A DNA stretch of 64,000 nt, from positions 1 through 64,000 of the forward strand of contig NZ_QLNP01000089.1 of the NCBI RefSeq assembly GCF_003261175.1, given 5' to 3'. The notes beneath the pieces were generated by a model. That model was given only the letters and a program-made list of their open reading frames with translations. It searched no databases and was not told the DNA's origin. This stretch comes from Arthrobacter globiformis (lineage in GTDB: Bacteria; Actinomycetota; Actinomycetes; Actinomycetales; Micrococcaceae). The position numbers and the translations under genes were made by a program. Below are positions 46,432 to 54,449 of the stretch, piece after piece; position 1 is the stretch's first letter, and each line of letters begins with the position of its first letter.

Positions 46432-46926
46432 GTGAAGTTGAACCAGGGGGTGGAGTGGGCCCTCCACTGCTGCGTAGACATGGCTTGGGCGCCAGCCGGC
46501 GAACCTATCAGCAGCGGCCGGCTTGCCGAGCTGTATAAGCTGCCGCCGGCATACCTGAACAAGCAGCTTCAGTGCCTGGTGCGGGCAGGCGTCCTGCAGT
46601 CCGTGTCCGGCCCCAGGGGCGGGTTCCAGTTGGCGCGGCGGCCTGACCGGATCTCGGTGCTGGACGTGGTGCTGGCCATCGAAGGGCGGGACCTGGCCTT
46701 CCGCTGCGACGGCATCCTGGCGAACTGTCCCGGCGGTGATGCGGACGATGACTACTTCCGCAGCTGCACCATTTCCCAGTCCATGCGCCAGGCGGAGCTG
46801 GCCTGGCGGACCGAACTCGCGCGGCAGACTGTTGCAGGCATTGCGCAGTCCCTGGCGCGGCGGTTCCCCGAGGCTCGGGCCAGCTCGCTCGCCCAACTCC
46901 TTGCCGCAAACGGCGCGCGGGACTAG
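46432..46926 (+). CDS. Rrf2-family transcriptional regulator, probable Fe-S sensor
   Basis: A 164-residue regulator starting VKLNQGVEWALHCCVDMA, with an N-terminal winged helix (SSGRLAELYKLPPAYLNKQL, GPRGGFQLARRPDRISVLDV). A cysteine trio follows in the Rrf2 cluster-binding position: RCDGILANCPGG and RSCTISQSM (about residues 86-110). In NsrR/RsrR/IscR such cysteines hold an Fe-S cluster sensing NO, redox or cluster supply. The start is set by the promoter spacing. It is divergent from the phosphomannomutase gene; nearby nitrite-reductase genes make NO or redox sensing plausible, but the targets are not known. Confidence 0.82.
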   Translation: MKLNQGVEWALHCCVDMAWAPAGEPISSGRLAELYKLPPAYLNKQLQCLVRAGVLQSVSGPRGGFQLARRPDRISVLDVVLAIEGRDLAFRCDGILANCPGGDADDDYFRSCTISQSMRQAELAWRTELARQTVAGIAQSLARRFPEARASSLAQLLAANGARD

Positions 46927-46936
46927 AAGGGCTGGT

Positions 46937-47755
46937 TTAGAGCCGGCCGATAATCTCCGCGAGGAGCTTGGAGATGCGAGGCCCCGCAGCGTGTCCGGCT
47001 TCGAGCACTTCCTCATGGCTCAGCGGCGTCGGGCTGATGCCGGCCGCGAGGTTGGTGACCAGCGAGATGCCGAAGACCTCCATGCCGGCGTGCCGCGCAG
47101 CGATGGCCTCCAGCGCCGTCGACATGCCCACCAGGTCGGCGCCGATGCGCTTGGCGTACTGCACCTCGGCCGGCGTCTCGTAGTGCGGGCCGGTGAACTG
47201 GGCGTAGACACCTTCGCCCAGGGTCGGGTCCACCTCGCGGGCCAAATCCCGGATCCGCGAGGAGTACAGATCGGTCAGATCCACGAAGGTGGCGCCCTCG
47301 AGCGGGGACGCCGCGGTGAGGTTGATGTGATCTTTGATGAGTACGGGGGTGCCGGGTGCCCAGTCTTCGTTCAGCCCGCCGCAGCCGTTGGTGATCACCA
47401 GGGTGCCGCAGCCGGCAGCGGCCGCGGTGCGCACGCCGTGGGCCACGGCCCGGACGCCCTTGCCCTCGTAGTAATGGGTGCGGGCGCCCAAGACGAGTGC
47501 GCGCTTGCCTTCACGGGTCAGCACGGACCGGATGGTGCCCACGTGTCCGGCCACGGCGGGAGCCGAAAAGCCCGGGACCTCCGAAGCCGCCAGCGTCGCG
47601 GTGGTTTCGCCGATGAGGTCGGCGGCCTCGGCCCAGCCCGAGCCCAGGACCAGGGCGATGTCATGCGTTGCGACGCCGGTCTCCGACGCGATGTAGTCCG
47701 CCGCCGTCCGCGCTGCCTTGAAGGGATCCGTGTCCGGGAATTCTGTTGTACTCAC
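46937..47755 (-). CDS. punA: Purine-nucleoside phosphorylase (PNP/MTAP family)
   Basis: A 272-residue enzyme of the trimeric PNP family, splitting purine nucleosides with phosphate in salvage. Motifs are LVLGSGWAEAADLIG (phosphate loop), HVGTIRSVL, ARTHYYEGKGVRAVAHGVR, TNGCGGLNEDWAPGTPVLI, FTGPHYETPAEVQYAK and DLVGMSTALEAIAARHAGM. GTG 47755 is preceded by a TAGCTT box at 7 nt. It is convergent with the Rrf2 gene and divergent from the LpdA-type gene. Confidence 0.93.
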   Translation of the reverse strand: MSTTEFPDTDPFKAARTAADYIASETGVATHDIALVLGSGWAEAADLIGETTATLAASEVPGFSAPAVAGHVGTIRSVLTREGKRALVLGARTHYYEGKGVRAVAHGVRTAAAAGCGTLVITNGCGGLNEDWAPGTPVLIKDHINLTAASPLEGATFVDLTDLYSSRIRDLAREVDPTLGEGVYAQFTGPHYETPAEVQYAKRIGADLVGMSTALEAIAARHAGMEVFGISLVTNLAAGISPTPLSHEEVLEAGHAAGPRISKLLAEIIGRL

Positions 47756-47762
47756 CCGGTCC

Positions 47763-47768
47763 AAGCTA
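47763..47768 (-). promoter_or_regulatory. Probable -10 box of leaderless punA transcript
   Basis: On the minus strand TAGCTT lies 7 nt upstream of the GTG at 47755, with no Shine-Dalgarno sequence. Confidence 0.5.
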
Positions 47769-47872
47769 CCGTGCCGGAGCTGGTGCGGGCAGCAGAAACG
47801 CGCCCTTGCAGGCTGCCCGGCCAGCCCCGGAAGATTGGTGGTCCGGCGCCGGATGCAGGAGAATGGCATCTT

Positions 47873-49288
47873 GTGACTATGCATCCTGATTTCAGCGCCC
47901 CCCGAATCGCAATTCTCGGCGGAGGTCCGGGCGGCTACGAAGCCGCCATGGTGGCCGCCTCGCTGGGAGCTCAAGTCACCATCATCGAGCGGGCAGGCCT
48001 CGGCGGCTCTGCGGTGCTGACCGACGTCGTGCCGTCCAAGACGCTGATCGCGACGGCGGACCTGATGACCCGCGTCGGCGGTGCCGGCGAGCTGGGGGTC
48101 AAGTTCGACGTCGACGGCGGGGACTTCGTGCCGGTCATGCGGGCGGACCTCAAGCACATCAACGACCGCCTGCTCGGCCTCGCCCGCCAGCAGTCCGCCG
48201 ACATCCAGACCGGCCTGGAGCACCAGAACGTCCGGATCCTGAACGGCTCCGGCAAACTGGTGGACAACCACACCATCGAGGTCCTGACGGCTGACGGAAC
48301 CGAAACCGTTGAGGCGGACGCCATCCTGCTGACCGTCGGGGCGCACCCGCGGGAACTGCCCACGGCGCGGCCGGACGGCGAACGGATCCTGAACTGGGCG
48401 CAGATCTACAACCTGGACGAACTGCCGGAGGAACTGATCGTGGTGGGTTCCGGCGTGACCGGCGCCGAGTTCGCCTCCGCCTACAACGGCCTGGGCTCGA
48501 AGGTCACCCTGATCTCCAGCCGCGACCGCGTGCTTCCGGGTTCCGACACGGACGCCGCCGAGGTGCTGGAAGAGGTTTTCGAACGCCGCGGCGTGAAGGT
48601 GCTGTCCCGTTCGCGGGCCGAGACGGTGGAACGGACGGACGACGGCGTGGTGGTCACCCTCGGTGACGGCTCCAAGGTCACGGGCAGCCACTGCCTGGTC
48701 TGCGTGGGCTCCATTCCCAACACGGCCGGCATCGGCCTGGAGGAGGCCGGCGTCGCACTGACCGAAAGCGGCCACATCAAGGTCGACGGCGTATCCCGCA
48801 CCACCGCCCCGAACATCTACGCCGCCGGCGACTGCACCGGCGTCCTGGCCCTCGCCTCCGTCGCGGCCATGCAGGGCCGGATCGCGATTGCGCACTTCCT
48901 GGGCGATCAGGTGACCCCCATCAAGCTGCACCAGGTGGCGTCCAACATCTTCACCTCGCCCGAGATCGCGTCGGTGGGCGTGTCCGAGGCGGAGATCGAG
49001 TCCGGCAAGTACCAGGGCGACATTATCAAGCTGTCCCTAAAGAGCAACGCCCGCGCCAAGATGCGCAACGTCAAGGACGGCTTCGTCAAGATCTTCGCCC
49101 GCAAGGGATCCGGGACAGTGATCGGCGGCGTGGTGGTGGGCGCCAACGCGTCCGAGCTGATCTTCGCCATCTCCATCGCGGTGAAGCAGAAACTGCACGT
49201 CGACGACGTCGCCAGCACCTTCACGGTGTACCCGTCGCTGAGCGGCTCCATCTCCGAGGCTGCACGCCGGCTGCACGTGCACATCTAA
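47873..49288 (+). CDS. lpdA: NAD(P)H-quinone dehydrogenase, LpdA type (flavoprotein disulfide reductase fold without redox cysteines)
   Basis: A 471-residue member of the dihydrolipoamide dehydrogenase/disulfide reductase family with the FAD loop IAILGGGPGGYEAAMVAAS, the NAD(P) loop LIVVGSGVTGAEFASAYN, YAAGDCTGVLALASVAAMQG and a C-terminal dimerisation domain. The position of the active-site Cys pair reads GLGGSAVLTDVVPSK, with Ala47 and Val52 where cysteines stand in true lipoamide dehydrogenases. This matches the actinobacterial LpdA group (as in Mycobacterium tuberculosis Rv3303c), which reduces quinones instead. GTG 47873 is the likely start, with ATG 47879 in frame. Confidence 0.87.
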   Translation: MTMHPDFSAPRIAILGGGPGGYEAAMVAASLGAQVTIIERAGLGGSAVLTDVVPSKTLIATADLMTRVGGAGELGVKFDVDGGDFVPVMRADLKHINDRLLGLARQQSADIQTGLEHQNVRILNGSGKLVDNHTIEVLTADGTETVEADAILLTVGAHPRELPTARPDGERILNWAQIYNLDELPEELIVVGSGVTGAEFASAYNGLGSKVTLISSRDRVLPGSDTDAAEVLEEVFERRGVKVLSRSRAETVERTDDGVVVTLGDGSKVTGSHCLVCVGSIPNTAGIGLEEAGVALTESGHIKVDGVSRTTAPNIYAAGDCTGVLALASVAAMQGRIAIAHFLGDQVTPIKLHQVASNIFTSPEIASVGVSEAEIESGKYQGDIIKLSLKSNARAKMRNVKDGFVKIFARKGSGTVIGGVVVGANASELIFAISIAVKQKLHVDDVASTFTVYPSLSGSISEAARRLHVHI

Positions 49289-49318
49289 GCGGCGCCGGCT
49301 GGTCGGGCCTGTCCCGCT

Positions 49319-49336
49319 GGCCGGGCTGTCCCGGCC
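49319..49336 (+). terminator. Short GC hairpin after lpdA
   Basis: A perfect 7-bp stem GGCCGGG/CCCGGCC with a CTGT loop lies 31 bp after the stop. No T-run. Confidence 0.35.
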
Positions 49337-49513
49337 CCGGAGGCACATCCTGTGAATGGCGGCCAGCTCCTAGTCGCCACCGGCAGAGCTGAGTAAAATT
49401 CAGACTGTCGATCCCGGGGTTGGCGGCACCGGGCCACGACAGACCGATCACGAGCGGTCAGCCAAGCGGAGAGTACTTCCGGACGGTCGGACCGCGGAAG
49501 CCAGGAGCATGCC

Positions 49514-49894
49514 ATGATCACTGTTCAGAAAGCCGCAATCAACACCGCCCTCGTCGCGGCCCTCGTGGGCGGCGGCGCCTACCTCGCCATGGGCTATCCC
49601 ATTCTTTCTTCGGCCACCAGCAGCGCCGGAAGCCAGTCCAGCACGGACTCCGCCAAAGGTGGCCACCAGGCCAACGGGATTACCGAGCAGCTGCTGACGG
49701 GGACCACCGCCACCCGGGTGAAGAACGCGTTGCTGGCGGCCAACCCCGGCGCGACGGTCCACCGGGTTGAGACCGACGCCGAGGGCGCAGTCTACGAAGC
49801 ACACATCACGAAGGCTGACGGCTCGCGGGCCACAGTGAAGCTGGACGGTTCCTTCAACATCACGGCAACCCAGGCCGGGCACGGACTCAGGTAA
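49514..49894 (+). CDS. Hypothetical membrane-anchored or secreted protein
   Basis: A 126-residue protein. Residues about 7-31 form a hydrophobic signal/anchor segment, a Ser/Gly-rich linker follows, and residues about 54-120 form a small domain (TATRVKNALLAANPGATVHRV, DAEGAVYEAHITKADGSR, TVKLDGSFNI). That pattern resembles PepSY-like domains: a helix, then strands predicting 'next residue' input to a ligand. The resemblance is weak and the function is unknown. The ATG follows AGGAG. Confidence 0.7.
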   Translation: MITVQKAAINTALVAALVGGGAYLAMGYPILSSATSSAGSQSSTDSAKGGHQANGITEQLLTGTTATRVKNALLAANPGATVHRVETDAEGAVYEAHITKADGSRATVKLDGSFNITATQAGHGLR

Positions 49895-49905
49895 CTGGCG
49901 GCGAC

Positions 49906-50595
49906 TCAGGAACAGGCGTAGGGAGGAACGGCGTCGCCTGGCGTGAATGGCTCGAACCAGTGCCGAATATCCAGCTTGCCAGCACCCTGTTCGCTGGTGC
50001 CGTCCGTGTACAGGATTGCTGAGTCTGCGTCCTCCAGCAGAACCTCCTCAACGATGGCCCGCCACTCCTCGGGCAGGTCCAGTTCGTAAATGTCCTCGGT
50101 GATCCTGGCCTGGTCGAGCAGGCAATGGACAGCGAGCTCGCCAGCGAGACAGCCGGGAGCGGCCCAGCCGCGGGCAAGGGACGCGGTGATGTCCGCTGCC
50201 ACCACAATGAACCGCTGCGTGAACGCCGCATCATAGTTGGAAGCGAACTGCGGGGGCAGCGACGACAGCACGGACGTTCCGGCGATGGCCTCAGGCGTGA
50301 CCGCCTCCAGCTCGTTCAGGGTGCCCAGATCGCGGAACAACTGGTCGATCAGGATGCTGGACGAATTCCACAGCAGGCCCGCCAGCAGCCGCGTCTGGCG
50401 CCCGGACCGCTCCCGGTCGTCGGCGCCGGCGGAGGCCATCTCCGCCAGGTCCTCGGGGTCGAACTGGAGCCGCTGTTCGGCGGTCATGTCGTCGGGATGC
50501 GGGTCCAGCCCCAGGAGCTCGAGGCTCAGGCCGGTGAGCTTCTCGGAGTCGGCCAGCAGTTCTTCGGTGATGTCGTCGTCTTCGTCGGCATTCAT
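49906..50595 (-). CDS. Hypothetical acidic protein
   Basis: A 229-residue acidic soluble protein with no signal peptide or membrane span. The N-terminus is DE-rich (NADEDDDITEELLADSEK), and conserved-looking parts are ARGWAAPGCLAGELAVHCL and LDLPEEWRAIVEEVLLED. I recognise no family. Start ATG 50595 has both GGGAG at 6 nt and a TAGCAT box 7 nt upstream. It is convergent with the small secreted-protein gene and lies just beyond nasB. Confidence 0.72.
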   Translation of the reverse strand: MNADEDDDITEELLADSEKLTGLSLELLGLDPHPDDMTAEQRLQFDPEDLAEMASAGADDRERSGRQTRLLAGLLWNSSSILIDQLFRDLGTLNELEAVTPEAIAGTSVLSSLPPQFASNYDAAFTQRFIVVAADITASLARGWAAPGCLAGELAVHCLLDQARITEDIYELDLPEEWRAIVEEVLLEDADSAILYTDGTSEQGAGKLDIRHWFEPFTPGDAVPPYACS

Positions 50596-50687
50596 GCTCC
50601 CGATGCTACCGGCCAGCAACAGCACCCCCGATTTGTGTGACGCGGCAGCTCAAAGAAGGCCAGGCCCGGTCACCCGGCAGTCAGCTT

Positions 50688-52250
50688 TCACGCGGCCGCC
50701 CCCTGAAAGTGCTTTTCGATCAGTCCCTTGATGTCCTCGTGGCAGCCGCCGCAGCCAGTGCCGGCACGGGTGGAAGCGGAGACCTCGGCCACCGTGGAGC
50801 AGCCGCCGGTCACGGCTTCGGCGATCTTGCCGCCGCTGACGCCGGCGCAGCGGCATACCGTGCTCTCGGGGTTGTTGGAGGCACCCGCGGACGCCAGCTG
50901 GTCGGGTCCGTCGAGGCGCAGGAGCAGGGACCTGTCCGTGGGCAGTTCGGCGCCGCGTTCGAAGAGCTGCACCAGCTCTCCCGCGGTGCGCGGCATGCCC
51001 ACGCTGACCAGGCCCTCCAGCACACCGCCGCGGGTGGTCATCTTGACGTAGCGCCCGTGCTCGGGGTCGGCCCACTGGGCGATCTGCAGCCGCGGCCTGC
51101 CGTTGACGGCGCCGGCGGTCAGGACTTCCTCATCCCAGGGATCCGCGGAGTTGTCACCGGCCACGGCCATGTTCATGCCGCGGGCCTTCAGCACGACCAC
51201 ACCGGGCTTTTCCTGGGGGAGCTGGGGCAGCGAATCGACGTCCTCCGCCGCACCTTCGGACAGGAGCAGGAGGTATTCGGCCAGCCATTCGGCCTGCCGC
51301 CAGCCGGGACCTACCAGGCCGGACGGTCCGCGCGCCGTACGGCACTCGATGCAGGCAGGATCCGGGCAGCGGACCTCGGCGCAGTCGCCGATGGCGAAGA
51401 TGTGCGGCTCGTGGTGGGCGCGCAGCCGGTGGTCCACCAGGATGCCTGTCCCGGTGGAGAGGCCGCAACCCTCGGCGAGCTCAATGCGCGGGCGGACGCC
51501 GCAGGACAGGACCAGCAGGTCGCCGTCGATCGCCGATCCGTCGTCGAGCAGCAGTGCCGAGAACCCGCCGTCGGGCGCGTTGTGCTCAACGCCCGTGGAC
51601 CGGGCATTGCCGGCCATCCGGACGCCGCAGTTGCGCAGGCTGGCGGACAGCACGGTGCCGCCGCCGCGGTCGATGTTCCGGCCCAGCGGATGGGGGCCGT
51701 TGTGCACCACCGTGACCGTGGCGCCTTCCTCTGCAGCCGCGAGGGCCGTCTCAAGCCCCAGCACGCCGCCGCCCAGCACCACAACGCGCTTGCGGCCAGC
51801 CACCGCCTGGCGCAGCACCTCGGCGTCGCGGAGGTCGCGGAGCGCGGTGACTCCCGGCGGAAGCACGGGAGCGGCAGGGTCCGGGTTCAGCCCCGTGAGG
51901 TTGGGGATCACGGGACGGGAGCCGGTGGCGAAGACCAGCCGGTCGTAGTGGGCCGGAGTGCCGTCGGAGAGGATTACGGACTGCCGCGCGCGGTCCACGC
52001 GCCGGACCTTCACGCCCAGCCGGACGTCCACGCCGTCGGCCACCAGCGCTGCGGCATCGGCCAGGGCCAGCGCCTCGGGGGTGGTGCGGCCAACGCCGAG
52101 GTCGGCCACCAGCACCCGGTTGTACGCGGCCTCGGCTTCCTGGCCGATGACCGTCAGCCCCACCTGCCCGGCGCGCAGTGCAGGCAGCAGTTCGTCGACC
52201 AGCCGTGCGGCCACCGGACCGAATCCGACAATTACAATCTGCTCGCTCAT
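50688..52250 (-). CDS. nasB: FAD-dependent reductase subunit of assimilatory nitrate reductase (BFD-like [2Fe-2S] C-terminus)
   Basis: A 520-residue flavoprotein. The N-terminal FAD loop IVIVGFGPVAARLVDELLP and second loop VVVLGGGVLGLETALAA are followed by HIFAIGDCAEVRC. The C-terminal ~60 residues form a BFD-like [2Fe-2S] domain with C-X-C (STVCRCAGVSGGKIAEAVTGG) and C-X2-C (AGTGCGGCHEDIKGLI). This build matches NasB-type electron-transfer subunits passing electrons from NAD(P)H to the molybdenum subunit. The ATG overlaps the nasC stop by 4 nt (ATGA). Confidence 0.85.
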   Translation of the reverse strand: MSEQIVIVGFGPVAARLVDELLPALRAGQVGLTVIGQEAEAAYNRVLVADLGVGRTTPEALALADAAALVADGVDVRLGVKVRRVDRARQSVILSDGTPAHYDRLVFATGSRPVIPNLTGLNPDPAAPVLPPGVTALRDLRDAEVLRQAVAGRKRVVVLGGGVLGLETALAAAEEGATVTVVHNGPHPLGRNIDRGGGTVLSASLRNCGVRMAGNARSTGVEHNAPDGGFSALLLDDGSAIDGDLLVLSCGVRPRIELAEGCGLSTGTGILVDHRLRAHHEPHIFAIGDCAEVRCPDPACIECRTARGPSGLVGPGWRQAEWLAEYLLLLSEGAAEDVDSLPQLPQEKPGVVVLKARGMNMAVAGDNSADPWDEEVLTAGAVNGRPRLQIAQWADPEHGRYVKMTTRGGVLEGLVSVGMPRTAGELVQLFERGAELPTDRSLLLRLDGPDQLASAGASNNPESTVCRCAGVSGGKIAEAVTGGCSTVAEVSASTRAGTGCGGCHEDIKGLIEKHFQGAAA

Positions 52251-54448
52251 GAGGCCTCCGCTGTCTGAAGAAGACTGGTGATCGGGGTGGCAACTGCCAG
52301 CCGGACCCACACTTTGTTGAACTTGAATTCGGGCATCCCCGAGATAGGATCCGTGGCCGCTTCCGTCAGCCGGTTCGCGCTCTCCAGTTCGGGAAAGTGG
52401 AACGGCAGGAAGACGGTTTCGGGGCGGATGGCGGTGCTGAGCTCGGCCCGGCAGACCACCTCGCCGCGCTCGTTAGCCACCGAGACCTCTGCTCCGTCCG
52501 TGATGCCCATGGCCGCCGCGGCGGCCGGATGGATCTGGATTCTGGCTTCGGGCTGGGCGGCCAGGAGCTCGGCCACCCGCCGTGTCTGGGCGCCGGACTG
52601 GTAGTGCTCCAGCAGCCGGCCGGTGATGAGGGTCATGGGCTTGGCGGCCGGGTCCGGATGCGCCATGGAAGTACGACGGCGGCGGGGTGCCACCGGGGTC
52701 ATGACTGCCTTGCCGTCCGGGTGGGCAAAGCCGTCCACAAACATCCGAGGAGTTCCGGTGCTGCCGGCGGGGTAGGGCCAGTACGCGGCCGCGCCGCTGT
52801 CCAGCATGGCGTAGTCGATGCCCGAGTAGTCGGCTGCGCCGCCGGCAGAGGCCAGGCGCAGTTCCTCGAAGACTGTCTCCGGATCGTCGCTGTAGGTGGA
52901 CGGTGCGTCGAGTGCCTCGGCCAGCCGGGCCATGATCCAGAGCTCGCTGCGGGCACCGGCGGGTGGCTGGATCGCCTGGCGGCGGCGGAGGACGCGGCCT
53001 TCGAGGTTGGTCAGGGTCCCTTCCTCCTCGGCCCACTGCAGCACTGGCAGGACCAGGTCGGCCTCGGCTGCGGTCTCGGACATGAAGAAGTCGCAGACGA
53101 CCAGGAAGTCCAGGCTGCGGAGCCCGCGGATGACGGCGTTGGCGTCCGGCGAGGCGACCGCGATGTTGGAGGCGTGGACGAAAAGGCAGCGGACGCCGTC
53201 GGGCTGTCCCAGTGACTTGAGCAGCTGCACCGCCGGCAGGCCGGGGCCGGGGATGAGGGACTCGTCCACGCCCCAGACCGAGGCCATGTGAGCCCGGGCG
53301 GCGGGGTCGGTGATCTTGCGGTAGCCGGGCAGCTGGTCGGCCTTCTGGCCGTGCTCGCGGCCGCCCTGGCCGTTGCCCTGGCCGGTGAGGGTGCCGTAGC
53401 CGCTGCGGGCGCTGCCGGGCAGGCCCAGCAGGAGGCTGAGGTTGATGGCCGCCGTGGCGGTGTCGGTGCCGTCCACGTGCTGCTCCACGCCGCGTCCGGT
53501 CAGGATGTAGCTGCCGCCCCGGCGCGCACCGGCGGCCAGCCGCCGGGCCGTCTCGCGGATGAGGTCGGCGGGTACGCCGGTGACGGACTGGACCCGCTCC
53601 GGCCAGTAGGCGTTGACGGACCGGACCACGGCGTCGAAGCCGGTGGTGCGCGCCTGGACGTAGTCGGCGTCGAGGAGGCCTTCGTGGATCACCACGTGGG
53701 AGAGGCCCAGCAGCAGGGTGAGGTCGGTGCCCGGCAGGGGCTGCAGGTGCAGCCCGCCGCCGTCGGAGGTGAACTTGGCTGTGGCGGAGCGCCGAGGGTC
53801 CACCACGATGAGGCCGCCGGCGTCGCGGACGCCCTGCAGGTGCTGGACGAACGGTGGCATGGTCTCGGCGACGTTGGAGCCGAGCATCAGGATGGTGCTG
53901 GCGGTGTCCAGTGCCTCCAGCGGGAAGGGCAGCCCGCGGTCCAGGCCGAAGGCCCGCATGCCCGCGGCAGCCGCCGACGACATGCAGAACCGGCCGTTGT
54001 AGTCGATCCGCGAGGTGCCCAGCGCGAGACGGGCGAACTTGCCCAGCTGGTACGCCTTCTCGTTGGTGAGGCCGCCGCCGCCGAACACACCGACGGAGTC
54101 CGCGCCGTGCCTGGCACGGGCGTCCTTGACGGCGGCGGTGACGCGGCCCAGGGCCTCGTCCCAGGAGATGGGGCGGAAGACGCCGTCGGGCCCCTTGAAC
54201 ATGGGCTCGGTGACGCGTCCGGGGTGCTGCAGGAGCGATGCGGACGTCCACCCCTTGCGGCAAAGGCCGCCGCGGTTGGTGGGGAAGTCACGTCCGCTCA
54301 CTTCAAGGGCCGGCGCGGCCGGCACGGGGCCTGACCCCGGCTGCACAGCCGGGGTCAGGCCCGTAGCGGCCGGAGCCGCCGGGGACTTGAGCGTCATGGC
54401 GCACTGCAAGGCGCAGTAAGGGCAGTGCGTGTCGGCGCTTTTGGTCAT
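52247..54448 (-). CDS. nasC: Assimilatory nitrate reductase catalytic subunit (molybdopterin oxidoreductase)
   Basis: A 733-residue Mo-bis-MGD enzyme reducing nitrate to nitrite in the cytoplasm. It has an N-terminal [4Fe-4S] site (HCPYCALQC, then GGLCRKGW), the molybdopterin domains (FGGGGLTNEKAYQLGKFARL, YNGRFCMSSAAAAG with the likely Mo-ligand Cys, GSNVAETMPPF) and the C-terminal MGD-binding barrel (LITGRLLEHYQSGAQTRRV). No Tat signal is present, as expected for an assimilatory enzyme. An Ala/Pro-rich insert (about residues 22-50) separates the third and fourth cluster cysteines. It follows narK by 1 nt and overlaps nasB. Confidence 0.92.
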   Translation of the reverse strand: MTKSADTHCPYCALQCAMTLKSPAAPAATGLTPAVQPGSGPVPAAPALEVSGRDFPTNRGGLCRKGWTSASLLQHPGRVTEPMFKGPDGVFRPISWDEALGRVTAAVKDARARHGADSVGVFGGGGLTNEKAYQLGKFARLALGTSRIDYNGRFCMSSAAAAGMRAFGLDRGLPFPLEALDTASTILMLGSNVAETMPPFVQHLQGVRDAGGLIVVDPRRSATAKFTSDGGGLHLQPLPGTDLTLLLGLSHVVIHEGLLDADYVQARTTGFDAVVRSVNAYWPERVQSVTGVPADLIRETARRLAAGARRGGSYILTGRGVEQHVDGTDTATAAINLSLLLGLPGSARSGYGTLTGQGNGQGGREHGQKADQLPGYRKITDPAARAHMASVWGVDESLIPGPGLPAVQLLKSLGQPDGVRCLFVHASNIAVASPDANAVIRGLRSLDFLVVCDFFMSETAAEADLVLPVLQWAEEEGTLTNLEGRVLRRRQAIQPPAGARSELWIMARLAEALDAPSTYSDDPETVFEELRLASAGGAADYSGIDYAMLDSGAAAYWPYPAGSTGTPRMFVDGFAHPDGKAVMTPVAPRRRRTSMAHPDPAAKPMTLITGRLLEHYQSGAQTRRVAELLAAQPEARIQIHPAAAAAMGITDGAEVSVANERGEVVCRAELSTAIRPETVFLPFHFPELESANRLTEAATDPISGMPEFKFNKVWVRLAVATPITSLLQTAEAS

Positions 54449-54449
54449 G

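Noticed and set aside
46937-48931. Long minus-strand frame joining punA to sequence antisense to lpdA
   Set aside because: Only the part up to the GTG at 47755 matches purine nucleoside phosphorylase; the rest is the shadow of lpdA on the opposite strand.
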